From assembly GCA_964589785.1 (NCBI GenBank), contig CAZPUQ010000002.1, positions 124,001 to 188,000 of the forward strand: DNA of 64,000 nt, read 5' to 3'. Of the stretch, positions 33,038 through 41,356 are shown piece by piece. The notes below the pieces were generated by a model, which was not told where the DNA came from, made no database searches, and was given only the letters and a program-made list of their open reading frames with translations. The translations under genes were made by a program, and so were the position numbers. Positions within the stretch are counted from its first letter, which is position 1. Each line of letters begins with the position of its first letter. The DNA comes from JAGVSR01 sp964589785. GTDB taxonomy: Bacteria > Pseudomonadota > Alphaproteobacteria > Rhizobiales > Hyphomicrobiaceae.

Positions 33038-34432
33038 ATGGACGGAATGGAAACGGGTTCGACAAAGGCGGGACGTGGCATGACCGTTCAGATGCTGAAT
33101 ACCAAGGCCGAGCAGGCGATCCTGGCGACGTACGAGACGAACGCGCCGCGCCTGCCGGGCAGCGCCGCCGTGCAGGGCTTGCGCCGCGCGGCGATCGGCG
33201 CCTTTGCCTCCAAGGGGCTGCCGAGCCGGCGCGTGGAGGAGTGGAAATATACGGACCTCAAGGCGGGCCTGAAGGAGGCGTTTGCCCTCGCCGGCGCCGG
33301 TCTTGACTCTGGTCTCGGCTCTGGCCGCGACGGGGCGCCGCGACCCGACCTCGCCGGCCTCATCGACCCGCACCTCGGTCCCGCGTTCCGGCAGAACTAT
33401 GTGCTGTTCGCCGACGGCCGGGGCGTCTCCGCCGGGGGCGCGGTGCGCGCGCCTACCGGAGAGGCCCCTTACCTCGCCGGCGTTCTCGGCAAGGCGCCGG
33501 CCTGGGTCGAGACGGCTCTTGCCGATGCGGCGCTCTCCCAGTCCGCCGAGCTGCTCGTCAACACGGCGCTGTTCACCGATGGCGCGGTGATCGACGTGCC
33601 CGACGGGGCCGCGCTGGAGGAGCCGCTCGTCATCCTCTCGGCCGCAGGCGTGGACGACGGCGCGGCGCTGGTGGCGCTTCGCCATGTCGTGCGCATCGGC
33701 AAGGAGGCCCGGGTGACGCTCGTCGAGATCGATCGCACGGGCGAGTCCGCCAGCCCCCGCCAGTCGAGCGCGGTGACGCAGCTCGCGGTTGGGGACGGCG
33801 CGGTGGTGACGCACGTCAAGATCTGCACCACACGCACCGGCTCCCTCCACCTCGGGCACTGGCAGGTGACGCTCGGGGCGCATGCGACCTACAGGCCGTT
33901 CCAGCTCACCCTCGGCGAGGGTCTGGTGCGTCACGGCCTCAATCTCGCGTTCGACGGCCAGCATGCGACGTTCGACTTCGCCGCGGCCTCGATCGTGCAC
34001 GGCCAGGGTCACGCCGACACCTCGCTCTACGTCGACCACAAAGTGCCGCACTGCACGAGCCGCGAGCTCTTCAAGACCGTGCTCGATGGCCGCGGGCGCG
34101 CCGTGTTCCAGGGCAAGGTCATCGTGCAGCCGGGCGCCCAGAAGACGGACGGCAAGCAGATGGCGCAGGCGCTCATGCTGTCACCCGAGGCGGAGTTCGA
34201 TTCCAAGCCGGAGCTGGAGATCTACGCCGACGACGTCATCTGCGGCCACGGCTCGACGGCCGCCGAGATCGACCCGGATCTGGTATTCTATTGCATGTCG
34301 CGCGGCATCCCGAAGGCCGTGGCGGCGCAGCTCTTGATCGAAAGCTTCATCGGCGAGGCGATCGAGAAGGTCGAGCACGAGGAGCTGCGCGAGGCGCTCA
34401 TGGGAATGGCCCGCGACAGCCTTCGGACGTGA
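33038..34432 (+). CDS. sufD: Fe-S assembly protein SufD
   Basis: A 464-residue paralogue of SufB. The N-terminal helical part (about 20-90) contains RRVEEWKYTDLKAGLKEAF, a SufD hallmark. The parallel beta-helix core has IVHGQGHADTSLYVDHKVPH, then CTSRELFKTVLDGRGRAVFQ and GKVIVQPGAQKTDGKQMAQA, with the histidine equivalent to E. coli H360 in the segment ICGHGSTAAEIDPD. It caps the SufBC2D complex and takes part in iron entry. Start 33038 (3 bp after sufC) is listed; the ATG at 33080 (MTVQML) is nearer the usual family start. Confidence 0.93.
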   Translation: MDGMETGSTKAGRGMTVQMLNTKAEQAILATYETNAPRLPGSAAVQGLRRAAIGAFASKGLPSRRVEEWKYTDLKAGLKEAFALAGAGLDSGLGSGRDGAPRPDLAGLIDPHLGPAFRQNYVLFADGRGVSAGGAVRAPTGEAPYLAGVLGKAPAWVETALADAALSQSAELLVNTALFTDGAVIDVPDGAALEEPLVILSAAGVDDGAALVALRHVVRIGKEARVTLVEIDRTGESASPRQSSAVTQLAVGDGAVVTHVKICTTRTGSLHLGHWQVTLGAHATYRPFQLTLGEGLVRHGLNLAFDGQHATFDFAAASIVHGQGHADTSLYVDHKVPHCTSRELFKTVLDGRGRAVFQGKVIVQPGAQKTDGKQMAQALMLSPEAEFDSKPELEIYADDVICGHGSTAAEIDPDLVFYCMSRGIPKAVAAQLLIESFIGEAIEKVEHEELREALMGMARDSLRT

Positions 34433-34466
34433 TAAGACAGGTGCCGCGACGGGCCTGAGGAGCACC

Positions 34467-35741
34467 ATGATGCCAATGCAAGCGCGCCAGCTTCAGGGCG
34501 AGACGGCGGGACGGGCCGGGACCACGTTCGATGTGGCCCGGCTGCGCGCGGACTTCCCCATCCTGTTTCGCGAGGTCTACGGCAAGCCGCTCGTCTACCT
34601 CGACAACGGTGCGAGCGCGCAAAAGCCGACCGCCGTCATCGAGGCGATGGACCACGCCTACCGGTTCGAGTACGCCAACGTGCACCGCGGCCTGCACTAT
34701 CTCTCGAATGCGGCGACCACCCGCATGGAGGAGGCGCGCGAGACCGTGCGGCGGTTCTTCAATGCGGCCGCGGTCGAGGAGATCATCTTCACCCGCAACG
34801 CAACGGACGCGATCAATCTCGTCGCCTCCTCGTTCGGCGGCATGGTGATCGGCGAGGGTGACGAGATCGTGCTCTCGATCATGGAGCACCATTCCAACAT
34901 CGTGCCGTGGCATTTTCATCGCGAGCGGCGCGGCGCGGTCCTGAAATGGGCGCCGATCTCGGATACCGGCGAGCTTCTGATCGACGAGTTCGAGCGGCTG
35001 CTCGGACCGAAGACGAAGATGGTCGCCATCACGCACATGTCGAACGTGCTCGGCACGGTGGTTCCGGTCAAGGAGATCATCCGGATCGCGCACCGGAAGG
35101 GCATTCCGGTGCTCGTCGACGGCAGCCAGGCCGCCGTGCACACGGTCGTCGACGTGCAGGATCTCGATTGCGACTTCTATGTCGCGACCGGGCACAAGCT
35201 CTACGGCCCGTCGGGCATCGGCGTTCTCTACGCCAAGCGCCGGCACCTCGACGCCATGCCGCCCTACCAGGGCGGCGGCGAGATGATCGAGAAGGTCGCG
35301 GTCGACGAGATCACCTATGCGCAGGCGCCGCCGAAGTTCGAGGCCGGTACGCCGGCGATCGTGGAGACGGTGGGGCTCGGCGCGGCGCTCACCTACATGA
35401 CGCAGGTCGGGCGCGAGGCGATCGCGGCGCACGAGCACGAGCTGTCCGCTTACGCGCACGCCCGCTTTGCGGAGTTCCCGTGGCTCACCGTCTACGGCAA
35501 GGCGCCGGGCAAGGGCGCGATCCTCGCCTTCAACGTGGAGGGCCTGCATCCGCACGATGTCTCGACGATCATCGACCGTTCGGGGATCGCGATCCGCGCC
35601 GGCCATCATTGCGCGCAGCCGCTCATGGCGCGCCTCGGCGTGTCGGCCACCTGCCGCGCCTCGTTCGCGATGTACAACACCAAGGCCGAGGTCGATGCCC
35701 TGATCGCAGCGCTGCTGAAGGCGCGCGAGCTGTTCGGCTGA
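34467..35741 (+). CDS. sufS: SufS-type cysteine desulfurase
   Basis: A 424-residue class V PLP enzyme, group II. LVYLDNGASAQKPTAVIEAM (about 42-61) is the family opening. The PLP lysine is K244 in ATGHKLYGPSGIG, and the catalytic cysteine C382 lies in RAGHHCAQPLMARLG, a short ordered loop as in SufS. It supplies sulfur to SufB. Group II enzymes usually need SufE or SufU to be fast, and neither is found in this operon. It is the second desulfurase here, after the IscS-like gene. The start could be 34467 or 34470 (MM). Confidence 0.95.
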   Translation: MMPMQARQLQGETAGRAGTTFDVARLRADFPILFREVYGKPLVYLDNGASAQKPTAVIEAMDHAYRFEYANVHRGLHYLSNAATTRMEEARETVRRFFNAAAVEEIIFTRNATDAINLVASSFGGMVIGEGDEIVLSIMEHHSNIVPWHFHRERRGAVLKWAPISDTGELLIDEFERLLGPKTKMVAITHMSNVLGTVVPVKEIIRIAHRKGIPVLVDGSQAAVHTVVDVQDLDCDFYVATGHKLYGPSGIGVLYAKRRHLDAMPPYQGGGEMIEKVAVDEITYAQAPPKFEAGTPAIVETVGLGAALTYMTQVGREAIAAHEHELSAYAHARFAEFPWLTVYGKAPGKGAILAFNVEGLHPHDVSTIIDRSGIAIRAGHHCAQPLMARLGVSATCRASFAMYNTKAEVDALIAALLKARELFG

Positions 35742-35765
35742 GGACCGAGACCGGGAGCACCTACG

Positions 35766-36227
35766 ATGATGGACGAAGACGTGAAGTCCACAACCGCGGC
35801 GGAGACCTCGCCGCCTCCGGAGCGTGCGCCGGCGGAGGAGCCCGCGTCCGAGCGCGCGAAGCCGCCGACGGTGGCGGAAGGGGGAACGCCCGTCACCGGG
35901 TCGACCCTGTCGCAGGAGGAGCTCGACGAGCTGACGGCGGAGATCGTCAAGGCGCTGAAGTCGGTCTACGATCCGGAGATCCCGGCCGACATCTTCGAGC
36001 TCGGGCTCATCTACAATATCGACATCTCGGACAACCGCGAGGTGGCGATCCTCATGACGCTCACGGCGCCCGGCTGCCCCGTGGCGGGCGAGATGCCCGA
36101 GTGGGTGGAGAACGCGGTCTCCGCGGTGCCGGGCATCAGCGGCTGCAGGGCGACCATCACGTTCGATCCGCCCTGGGACCAGAGCCGCATGTCGGACGAG
36201 GCACGGCTCGCGCTCAACATGTTCTGA
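35766..36227 (+). CDS. sufT: SufT-like Fe-S assembly factor (MIP18/DUF59)
   Basis: A 153-residue protein. A 50-residue Pro/Glu-rich disordered head precedes a MIP18/DUF59 domain (about 58-153): ALKSVYDPEIPADIFELGLI, then ILMTLTAPGCPVAGEMPEWV and TITFDPPWDQSRMSDEARLA. The conserved cysteine is in APGCPV (about 112). SufT proteins aid maturation of Fe-S enzymes, mainly under high demand. It closes the operon, 24 bp after sufS; a 170-bp tandem repeat begins 9 bp downstream. In related genomes a SufA-type carrier usually comes next, but none is seen here. Confidence 0.9.
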   Translation: MMDEDVKSTTAAETSPPPERAPAEEPASERAKPPTVAEGGTPVTGSTLSQEELDELTAEIVKALKSVYDPEIPADIFELGLIYNIDISDNREVAILMTLTAPGCPVAGEMPEWVENAVSAVPGISGCRATITFDPPWDQSRMSDEARLALNMF

Positions 36228-36235
36228 CAGCCGCC

Positions 36236-36684
36236 TCCCCGCCGCCGTCATCCCGGCGCAGGCCGGGATCCGCGCAAGCTCCTTCAAATGCGTTCCATCT
36301 TACGCTTGCGCAGGCCCCCGCCTTCGCGGGGGTGACGGTGTGGGAGAGCGGAGCGCGCCTCTGCCCAACATCATTCCCGGCCAACGGAATTGCGCGTTCC
36401 TCGCGTCCCCGCCGCCGTCATCCCGGCGCAGGCCGGGATCCGCGCAAGCTCCTTCAAATGCGTTCCATCTTACGCTTGCGCAGGCCCCCGCCTTCGCGGG
36501 GGTGACGGTGTGGGAGAGCGGAGCGCGCCTCTGCCCAACATCATTCCCGGCCAACGGAATTGCGCGTTCCTCGCGTCCCCGCCGCCGTCATCCCGGCGCA
36601 GGCCGGGATCCGCGCAAGCTCCTTCAGATGCGTTCCATCTTACGCTTGCGCAGGCCCCCCGCCGTCGCGGGGGTGACGGTGTGG
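36236..36684 (+). repeat. 170-bp tandem repeat, about 2.6 copies
   Basis: Copies start at 36241, 36411 and 36581. The first two are essentially identical over 170 bp, and the third ends near 36684 with a few changes (TTCAGATG for TTCAAATG, GCCGTCGCGG for GCCTTCGCGG). Each unit holds two hairpins: CCCGGCGCAGGCCGGGAT and CCCCCGCCTTCGCGGGGG. Both are familiar dispersed intergenic palindromes of Hyphomicrobiales. Here they are locked into a larger tandem unit between the suf operon and the mutase, where two leftward/rightward units end, and could act as a bidirectional terminator. No gene is present from 36228 to 36784. Confidence 0.9.
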
Positions 36685-36784
36685 AGGATGCCGCATGCGC
36701 CGGACCCAACAGTCGCCCTCGGCCAGTCGAGCAGCGCGACCGCCGGCCGGGGATGCGGTGCCACGCTTGCGCCGCAGGCGCGGC

Positions 36785-38947
36785 TCACTCGGCGGCGAGC
36801 TTGGCGTAGCCGAGCTGGTCGTTGAGCTTGACGACGAGGTCGGCGGCGGCCTCAGGGATGTTGGTGCCCGGGCCGAAGACGGCCTTGGCGCCGGCCGTGA
36901 ACAGCGCGTCGTAGTCGTCGGGCGGAATGACGCCGCCGACGACGATCATGATGTCCTCGCGCCCCTCCTTGGCGAGCGCCGCGCGCAGCTCCGGCACGAG
37001 CGTTAGATGGCCTGCTGCGAGCGAGGAGACGCCGACGACATGCACGTCGTTCTCCACGGCCTGGCGCGCGGCCTCGGCGGCGGTGGCGAAGAGCGGCCCG
37101 ATGTCGACGTCGAAGCCCAGGTCCGCAAAGGCCGTGGCGATCACCTTCTGGCCGCGGTCGTGTCCGTCCTGGCCGAGCTTGGCGATGAGGATGCGCGGGC
37201 GGCGGCCGTCGTGGCTCTCGAACTCCTCGACGAGCTTCAGCACCTTGGCCACGTCGCTGCTCATGGATGCCTCCGAACGGTAGACGCCCGAGATCGCCCG
37301 GATCTCGGCGCGGTGGCGCGTGAACACCTTCTCCATCGCCTCCGACATCTCGCCGACGGTCGCCTTGGCGCGGGCGGCCTTCACGCACAGGTCGAGCAGG
37401 TTGGCGTTGCCCTTGGCGCCGTCGGTGAGCGCCTGCAGCGCAGCCTGGGTTTCCGCCTCGTTGCGCTCGGCGCGCAGCCGCTTCAGCTTGGCGATCTGCG
37501 CTTCGCGGACGGCGGCGTTGTCGACCTTCAACAGGTTGATCTTGGCGTCCTCCGCGATCTTGAACTTGTTGACGCCGGTGATCGTCTGCTTGCCGGTGTC
37601 GATGCGGGCCTGCGTGCGGGCGGCGGCCTCCTCGATGCGCATCTTGGGGATGCCGGCATCGATGGCCTTCGCCATGCCGCCGAGCTCCTCGACCTCGGCG
37701 ATGTGGCCCATGGCCTTGCGGGCGAGCTCATAGGTGAGGCGCTCCACGTAGTGGCTGCCGCCCCAGGGATCGATGACGCGCGTCGTCCCGCTCTCCTGCT
37801 GCAACAGGAGCTGGGTGTTGCGCGCGATGCGGGCGGAGAAGTCGGTCGGCAACGCGATGGCCTCGTCGAGGCCGTTGGTGTGCAGCGACTGCGTGTGGCC
37901 CTGCGTGGCGGCCATGGCCTCCAGGCACGTGCGGGTTACGTTGTTGAACACGTCCTGCGCGGTCAGAGACCAGCCGGACGTCTGCGAGTGGGTGCGCAGG
38001 GAGAGCGAGCGGCTGTCCCTGGGGTTGAACTCCTCTTTGATGAGCTTCGCCCAGAGCAGACGCGCGGCGCGCATCTTGGCGATCTCCATGAAGAAGTTCA
38101 TGCCGATCGCCCAGAAGAACGACAGGCGCGGCGCGAACGCATCGATGCCAAGGCCGGCAGCGACGCCCGCGCGTACGTACTCGACGCCGTCGGCGAGCGT
38201 GTAGGCAAGCTCCAGGTCGGCCGTCGCGCCCGCTTCCTGCATGTGGTAGCCGGAGATCGAGATCGAGTTGAACCGCGGCATCTTCTCCGAGGTATAGGCG
38301 AAGATGTCGGAGACGATCCGCATCGAGGGCGCCGGCGGATAGATGTAGGTGTTGCGGACCATGAACTCCTTCAGAATGTCGTTCTGAATGGTGCCCGCGA
38401 GCCTGGCCGGCGGCACGCCCTGCTCCTCGCCCGCGATGATGAAGAGCGCGAGCACCGGCAGCACCGCGCCGTTCATGGTCATGGAGACGGTCATCTCCTG
38501 GAGCGGAATGCCGTCGAACAGCGTGCGCATGTCGTAGATGCTGTCGATGGCGACGCCCGCCATGCCGACGTCGCCCTTGACGCGCGGATGGTCGGAATCA
38601 TAGCCGCGGTGCGTGGCGAGATCGAAGGCGATGGAGAGGCCCTTCTGGCCGGCGGCAATGTTGCGCCGGTAGAAGGCGTTCGACTCCTCGGCCGTGGAGA
38701 AGCCGGCGTACTGGCGGATCGTCCACGGCTGGGTCACGTACATCGTCGGGTAGGGGCCGCGCAGGAAGGGCGCGATGCCGGGCCATGTGCCAAGGAAATC
38801 AAGGTCCGCGGTGTCTGCGCCGGTATAGACCGGCTTCACCGGAATGCCCTCCGGCGTCACCCACGCCTCCCCGTCCGCGTGCGCGCCGGCCACGCCCGCT
38901 GCCGGGGTGTCGAGGTCGATGGTCGTGTAGTCGGGGATCCGGGTCAT
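36785..38947 (-). CDS. methylmalonyl-CoA mutase, large (catalytic) subunit
   Basis: A 720-residue B12 enzyme converting (R)-methylmalonyl-CoA to succinyl-CoA. The TIM-barrel domain carries the substrate-binding blocks RGPYPTMYVTQPWTIRQYAG (about 63-82), FDLATHRGYDSDHPRVKGDV, NSISISGYHMQEAGA (about 227-241) and THSQTSGWSLTAQD. The C-terminal B12 domain has the cobalt-coordinating motif KLGQDGHDRGQKVIA (His about 602), then GVSSLAAGHLTLVPEL. It pairs with the small subunit encoded 107 bp upstream. It would take propionyl-CoA carbon from valine, odd-chain or beta-amino acid breakdown into the TCA cycle. The propionyl-CoA carboxylase genes are not in the window. Confidence 0.96.
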   Translation of the reverse strand: MTRIPDYTTIDLDTPAAGVAGAHADGEAWVTPEGIPVKPVYTGADTADLDFLGTWPGIAPFLRGPYPTMYVTQPWTIRQYAGFSTAEESNAFYRRNIAAGQKGLSIAFDLATHRGYDSDHPRVKGDVGMAGVAIDSIYDMRTLFDGIPLQEMTVSMTMNGAVLPVLALFIIAGEEQGVPPARLAGTIQNDILKEFMVRNTYIYPPAPSMRIVSDIFAYTSEKMPRFNSISISGYHMQEAGATADLELAYTLADGVEYVRAGVAAGLGIDAFAPRLSFFWAIGMNFFMEIAKMRAARLLWAKLIKEEFNPRDSRSLSLRTHSQTSGWSLTAQDVFNNVTRTCLEAMAATQGHTQSLHTNGLDEAIALPTDFSARIARNTQLLLQQESGTTRVIDPWGGSHYVERLTYELARKAMGHIAEVEELGGMAKAIDAGIPKMRIEEAAARTQARIDTGKQTITGVNKFKIAEDAKINLLKVDNAAVREAQIAKLKRLRAERNEAETQAALQALTDGAKGNANLLDLCVKAARAKATVGEMSEAMEKVFTRHRAEIRAISGVYRSEASMSSDVAKVLKLVEEFESHDGRRPRILIAKLGQDGHDRGQKVIATAFADLGFDVDIGPLFATAAEAARQAVENDVHVVGVSSLAAGHLTLVPELRAALAKEGREDIMIVVGGVIPPDDYDALFTAGAKAVFGPGTNIPEAAADLVVKLNDQLGYAKLAAE

Positions 38948-39054
38948 GAGGGTCTCTGGCGCAGTGTCCGCTCGTCGGCGTTCCTAGCATAACAGGGCCG
39001 GAACTGGCGATGCGGCGAACACCGCCGCATCTCTCGGCATGGAAAACCGGCAGC

Positions 39055-40956
39055 TCAGCGGAGCTTCGTCTGAAGATCGGCGAGCGTCCGGACGGCGTCC
39101 GCCCCCGCAAACAGGAACTGGTCCACCCCGGCGGCCTTGAGGGCGGCTTCGCGGTCGCCCGGCCGGCCGGCCATCAGGACGAGCTTGGCGCCCGCGGCCT
39201 TGAGGGCCGTGGCGGTCGCGTCCGCATGGTCCGCATAAACGGCATCGGACGAGCAGATGCAGGCGGCGTCGAGGCCCGAGGACTTGAACGCGGCGGCGGC
39301 CGCCGCGGCGTCCGGATAGCCATCCGTCATGTCGGCCGCGATGCCGCCGGCCGCGAGGTAGTTCTTCGTCCACGTCGAGCGGATATTGTGGTCGACCACG
39401 GCGCCGAGGCTCGCCAGGAACACGGCATAGGGCCGGCCGGTCGCGGCGGCATGGGCGTCGGCGGCATCGCGCAGCGCCTCGAACGGCTCGGTAAGGCGGG
39501 CCTGCTTCAACGGCGTGACGGAGACGGCAGCTTTGCTGTCTGTCGACGTCACCTGCGGCCAGGGCTCGGGCGCGACGCCGTCGTCGCCGAGCAGGGGGAA
39601 GGCGGAAACGCCGGTCAGCTCGGCGCGCCCCGTGGCAATCGCTTTGGCCATCGCGCCGGCGCTGCGGGCGATCTCGGACTGCACGTCGCCGGACTGGAGA
39701 GCGGCCGCCATGCCGCCCCGTCTTTCGATGTCCTGGAACAGGCCCCAGGCTTTGCGGGCGAGGTTGTCCGTCAGCTTCTCGATGTACCAGGAGCCGCCGG
39801 CCGGATCGACGACGCGTCCAAGGTTGCTCTCTTCCTGACAGACAATCTGGATGTTGCGCGCGACGCGGCGGGCGAAGCCGTCGGTCTCGCCCAGCGGATA
39901 GGTGAACGGCAGCACCGTGATGCTGTCGGCTCCGCCGAGCGCGCCGGCGGCACAGGCAATCGCCGTGCGGATGATGTTGGACCAGGGGTCGCGCCGGGCG
40001 AGCATGCGCCACGAGGTGACGGCCTCGAAACGGACCGACCGGGCGGCCTCGCCGGCACCCGCGGCTTCAGCCACGCGCCAGACGAGCCGGCGCGCGGCAC
40101 GCAGCTTGGCGATGCCGAGGAACTGGTCGGCATCGACGGCGAGCGAGACCGCGATTTTCGGAAGCGCGGCGGCCGGCGCGATGCCGGCCTTCTCGGCGGC
40201 GCGCAGATAGGCGACGAGTGTCGCGAGCATCGCCGCCAGCTCCTGCGCCTCGGTGGCACCGGCGCAGTGGTAGGAGTTGCCGTCGGCGAGGAGCGCGGTG
40301 ACGCCCTCCATGTCCTTCGTCTTGTCGATGAGAGCGATCGCCCCGGCGAGCGCGTCTTCGAGCGACGTGGAGAGCTGACCGGTGACGGCGAGCAGGCCGA
40401 GCGGGTCGGCGTTCAGGTGTCCGCGGCACGCGGCGGGCGCGATGCCCTTCTCGTTCCACAACGCGATGAGCTGATTGCTGGCGGCCGCCGTCTGCTCGCC
40501 CGCGAGCAGCGCGACGGGGCACATGTCGAGAAGCACGCCGTCGAGCGCCTTGGCGAGCACGCCGTCCGCCAGCGGCAGGCCGGACGGCCCGACGAGCAGC
40601 GTGATCGAGGTCGTGCCGCCGTCGAGGTCTTCGAGGATGGCGGCGTTGATGGCCTTCGCATCGCGCCCGGCATGGAACTGGCGGATGTCCCAGCCGAGGC
40701 CTTCCGGCCGGGCGTGTGTGCCGCGCGTGAAGGGGGCGGCGCCCGGCACCGCTCCACCAGCGAATGGCAGGGCATCGGCGGGCGTGTAGATCGGCTCGAT
40801 CCGGAGCCCGTCCGACGTCTTCGAGACCATCTTCTTCTCGAACTCGGCGCCTTTGATCGCCTTGTCCACCAGAGCGAGCCAGGCTGCGCGCGTGGCCTCG
40901 TCGAAGCCGGTGGCGAGCGGCACGATGGGCGCATCGGTCGAGGGCGTGGTCGTCAT
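39055..40956 (-). CDS. methylmalonyl-CoA mutase, small subunit
   Basis: A 633-residue paralogue of the large subunit. The barrel-like region (about 30-480) keeps EGLGWDIRQFHAG, YPLGETDGFARRVARNIQIV, and CQEESNLGRVVDPAGGSWYI. The C-terminal B12-like domain lacks the D-x-H-x-x-G motif (TKNYLAAGGIAADMTDGY, then CICSSDAVYADHA), as in all small subunits, so it is structural, not catalytic. The ATG at 40956 follows typical family starts; a much longer upstream frame was rejected as non-coding. First gene of the pair, divergent from the HerA-like gene across 400 bp. Confidence 0.93.
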   Translation of the reverse strand: MTTTPSTDAPIVPLATGFDEATRAAWLALVDKAIKGAEFEKKMVSKTSDGLRIEPIYTPADALPFAGGAVPGAAPFTRGTHARPEGLGWDIRQFHAGRDAKAINAAILEDLDGGTTSITLLVGPSGLPLADGVLAKALDGVLLDMCPVALLAGEQTAAASNQLIALWNEKGIAPAACRGHLNADPLGLLAVTGQLSTSLEDALAGAIALIDKTKDMEGVTALLADGNSYHCAGATEAQELAAMLATLVAYLRAAEKAGIAPAAALPKIAVSLAVDADQFLGIAKLRAARRLVWRVAEAAGAGEAARSVRFEAVTSWRMLARRDPWSNIIRTAIACAAGALGGADSITVLPFTYPLGETDGFARRVARNIQIVCQEESNLGRVVDPAGGSWYIEKLTDNLARKAWGLFQDIERRGGMAAALQSGDVQSEIARSAGAMAKAIATGRAELTGVSAFPLLGDDGVAPEPWPQVTSTDSKAAVSVTPLKQARLTEPFEALRDAADAHAAATGRPYAVFLASLGAVVDHNIRSTWTKNYLAAGGIAADMTDGYPDAAAAAAAFKSSGLDAACICSSDAVYADHADATATALKAAGAKLVLMAGRPGDREAALKAAGVDQFLFAGADAVRTLADLQTKLR

Positions 40957-41356
40957 CGTCAGGTGTCCACAGTTGGGCGCGGCCGGCCGAAGCACCGGCC
41001 GCTGGAAAGAGGCTGAGACGTTGGGGTGTCTATAGGGGCAAGCCGCGGCGTCCGCATTCAAAAACAGGCCGGGCCGCACCGGCTTGTCGCCGCAGCGCTG
41101 GCGGTCTTGGGCTCGCGCCGGACGTCGCGAACGGGCTCGCCGGCGAGTTCGCGATGCGCCGTGCCGCGACCCCCGCCGCGCTGGTCGCCTCGTTATAGGA
41201 GTTTTGCGAAAACCTGCGCCAAGTGAGCCATGCAACCGGTGTTTGCAATGACCCGATCGCCGTGCAAAGAGGGTGCATCGGGGCCTGGTGCCGAGTCGGT
41301 GTCGAACACGACGGGCGGGCTTCGGTCGGGCGAACGGAAGGCGGAGCGGCGACCCC
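40957..41356. promoter_or_regulatory. 400-bp divergent promoter region, mutase/HerA-like
   Basis: No gene is supported here. On the leftward strand TATAAC near 41195 could be a -10 box. TTTTGCGAAAA (41202-41212), TTTGCAA (41242-41248) and TGCAAA (41263-41268) resemble half-sites of the TTTGCAAA motif described for PccR-type regulators of propionyl-CoA metabolism. The spacing is irregular, so this is a weak candidate operator only. Confidence 0.25.
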
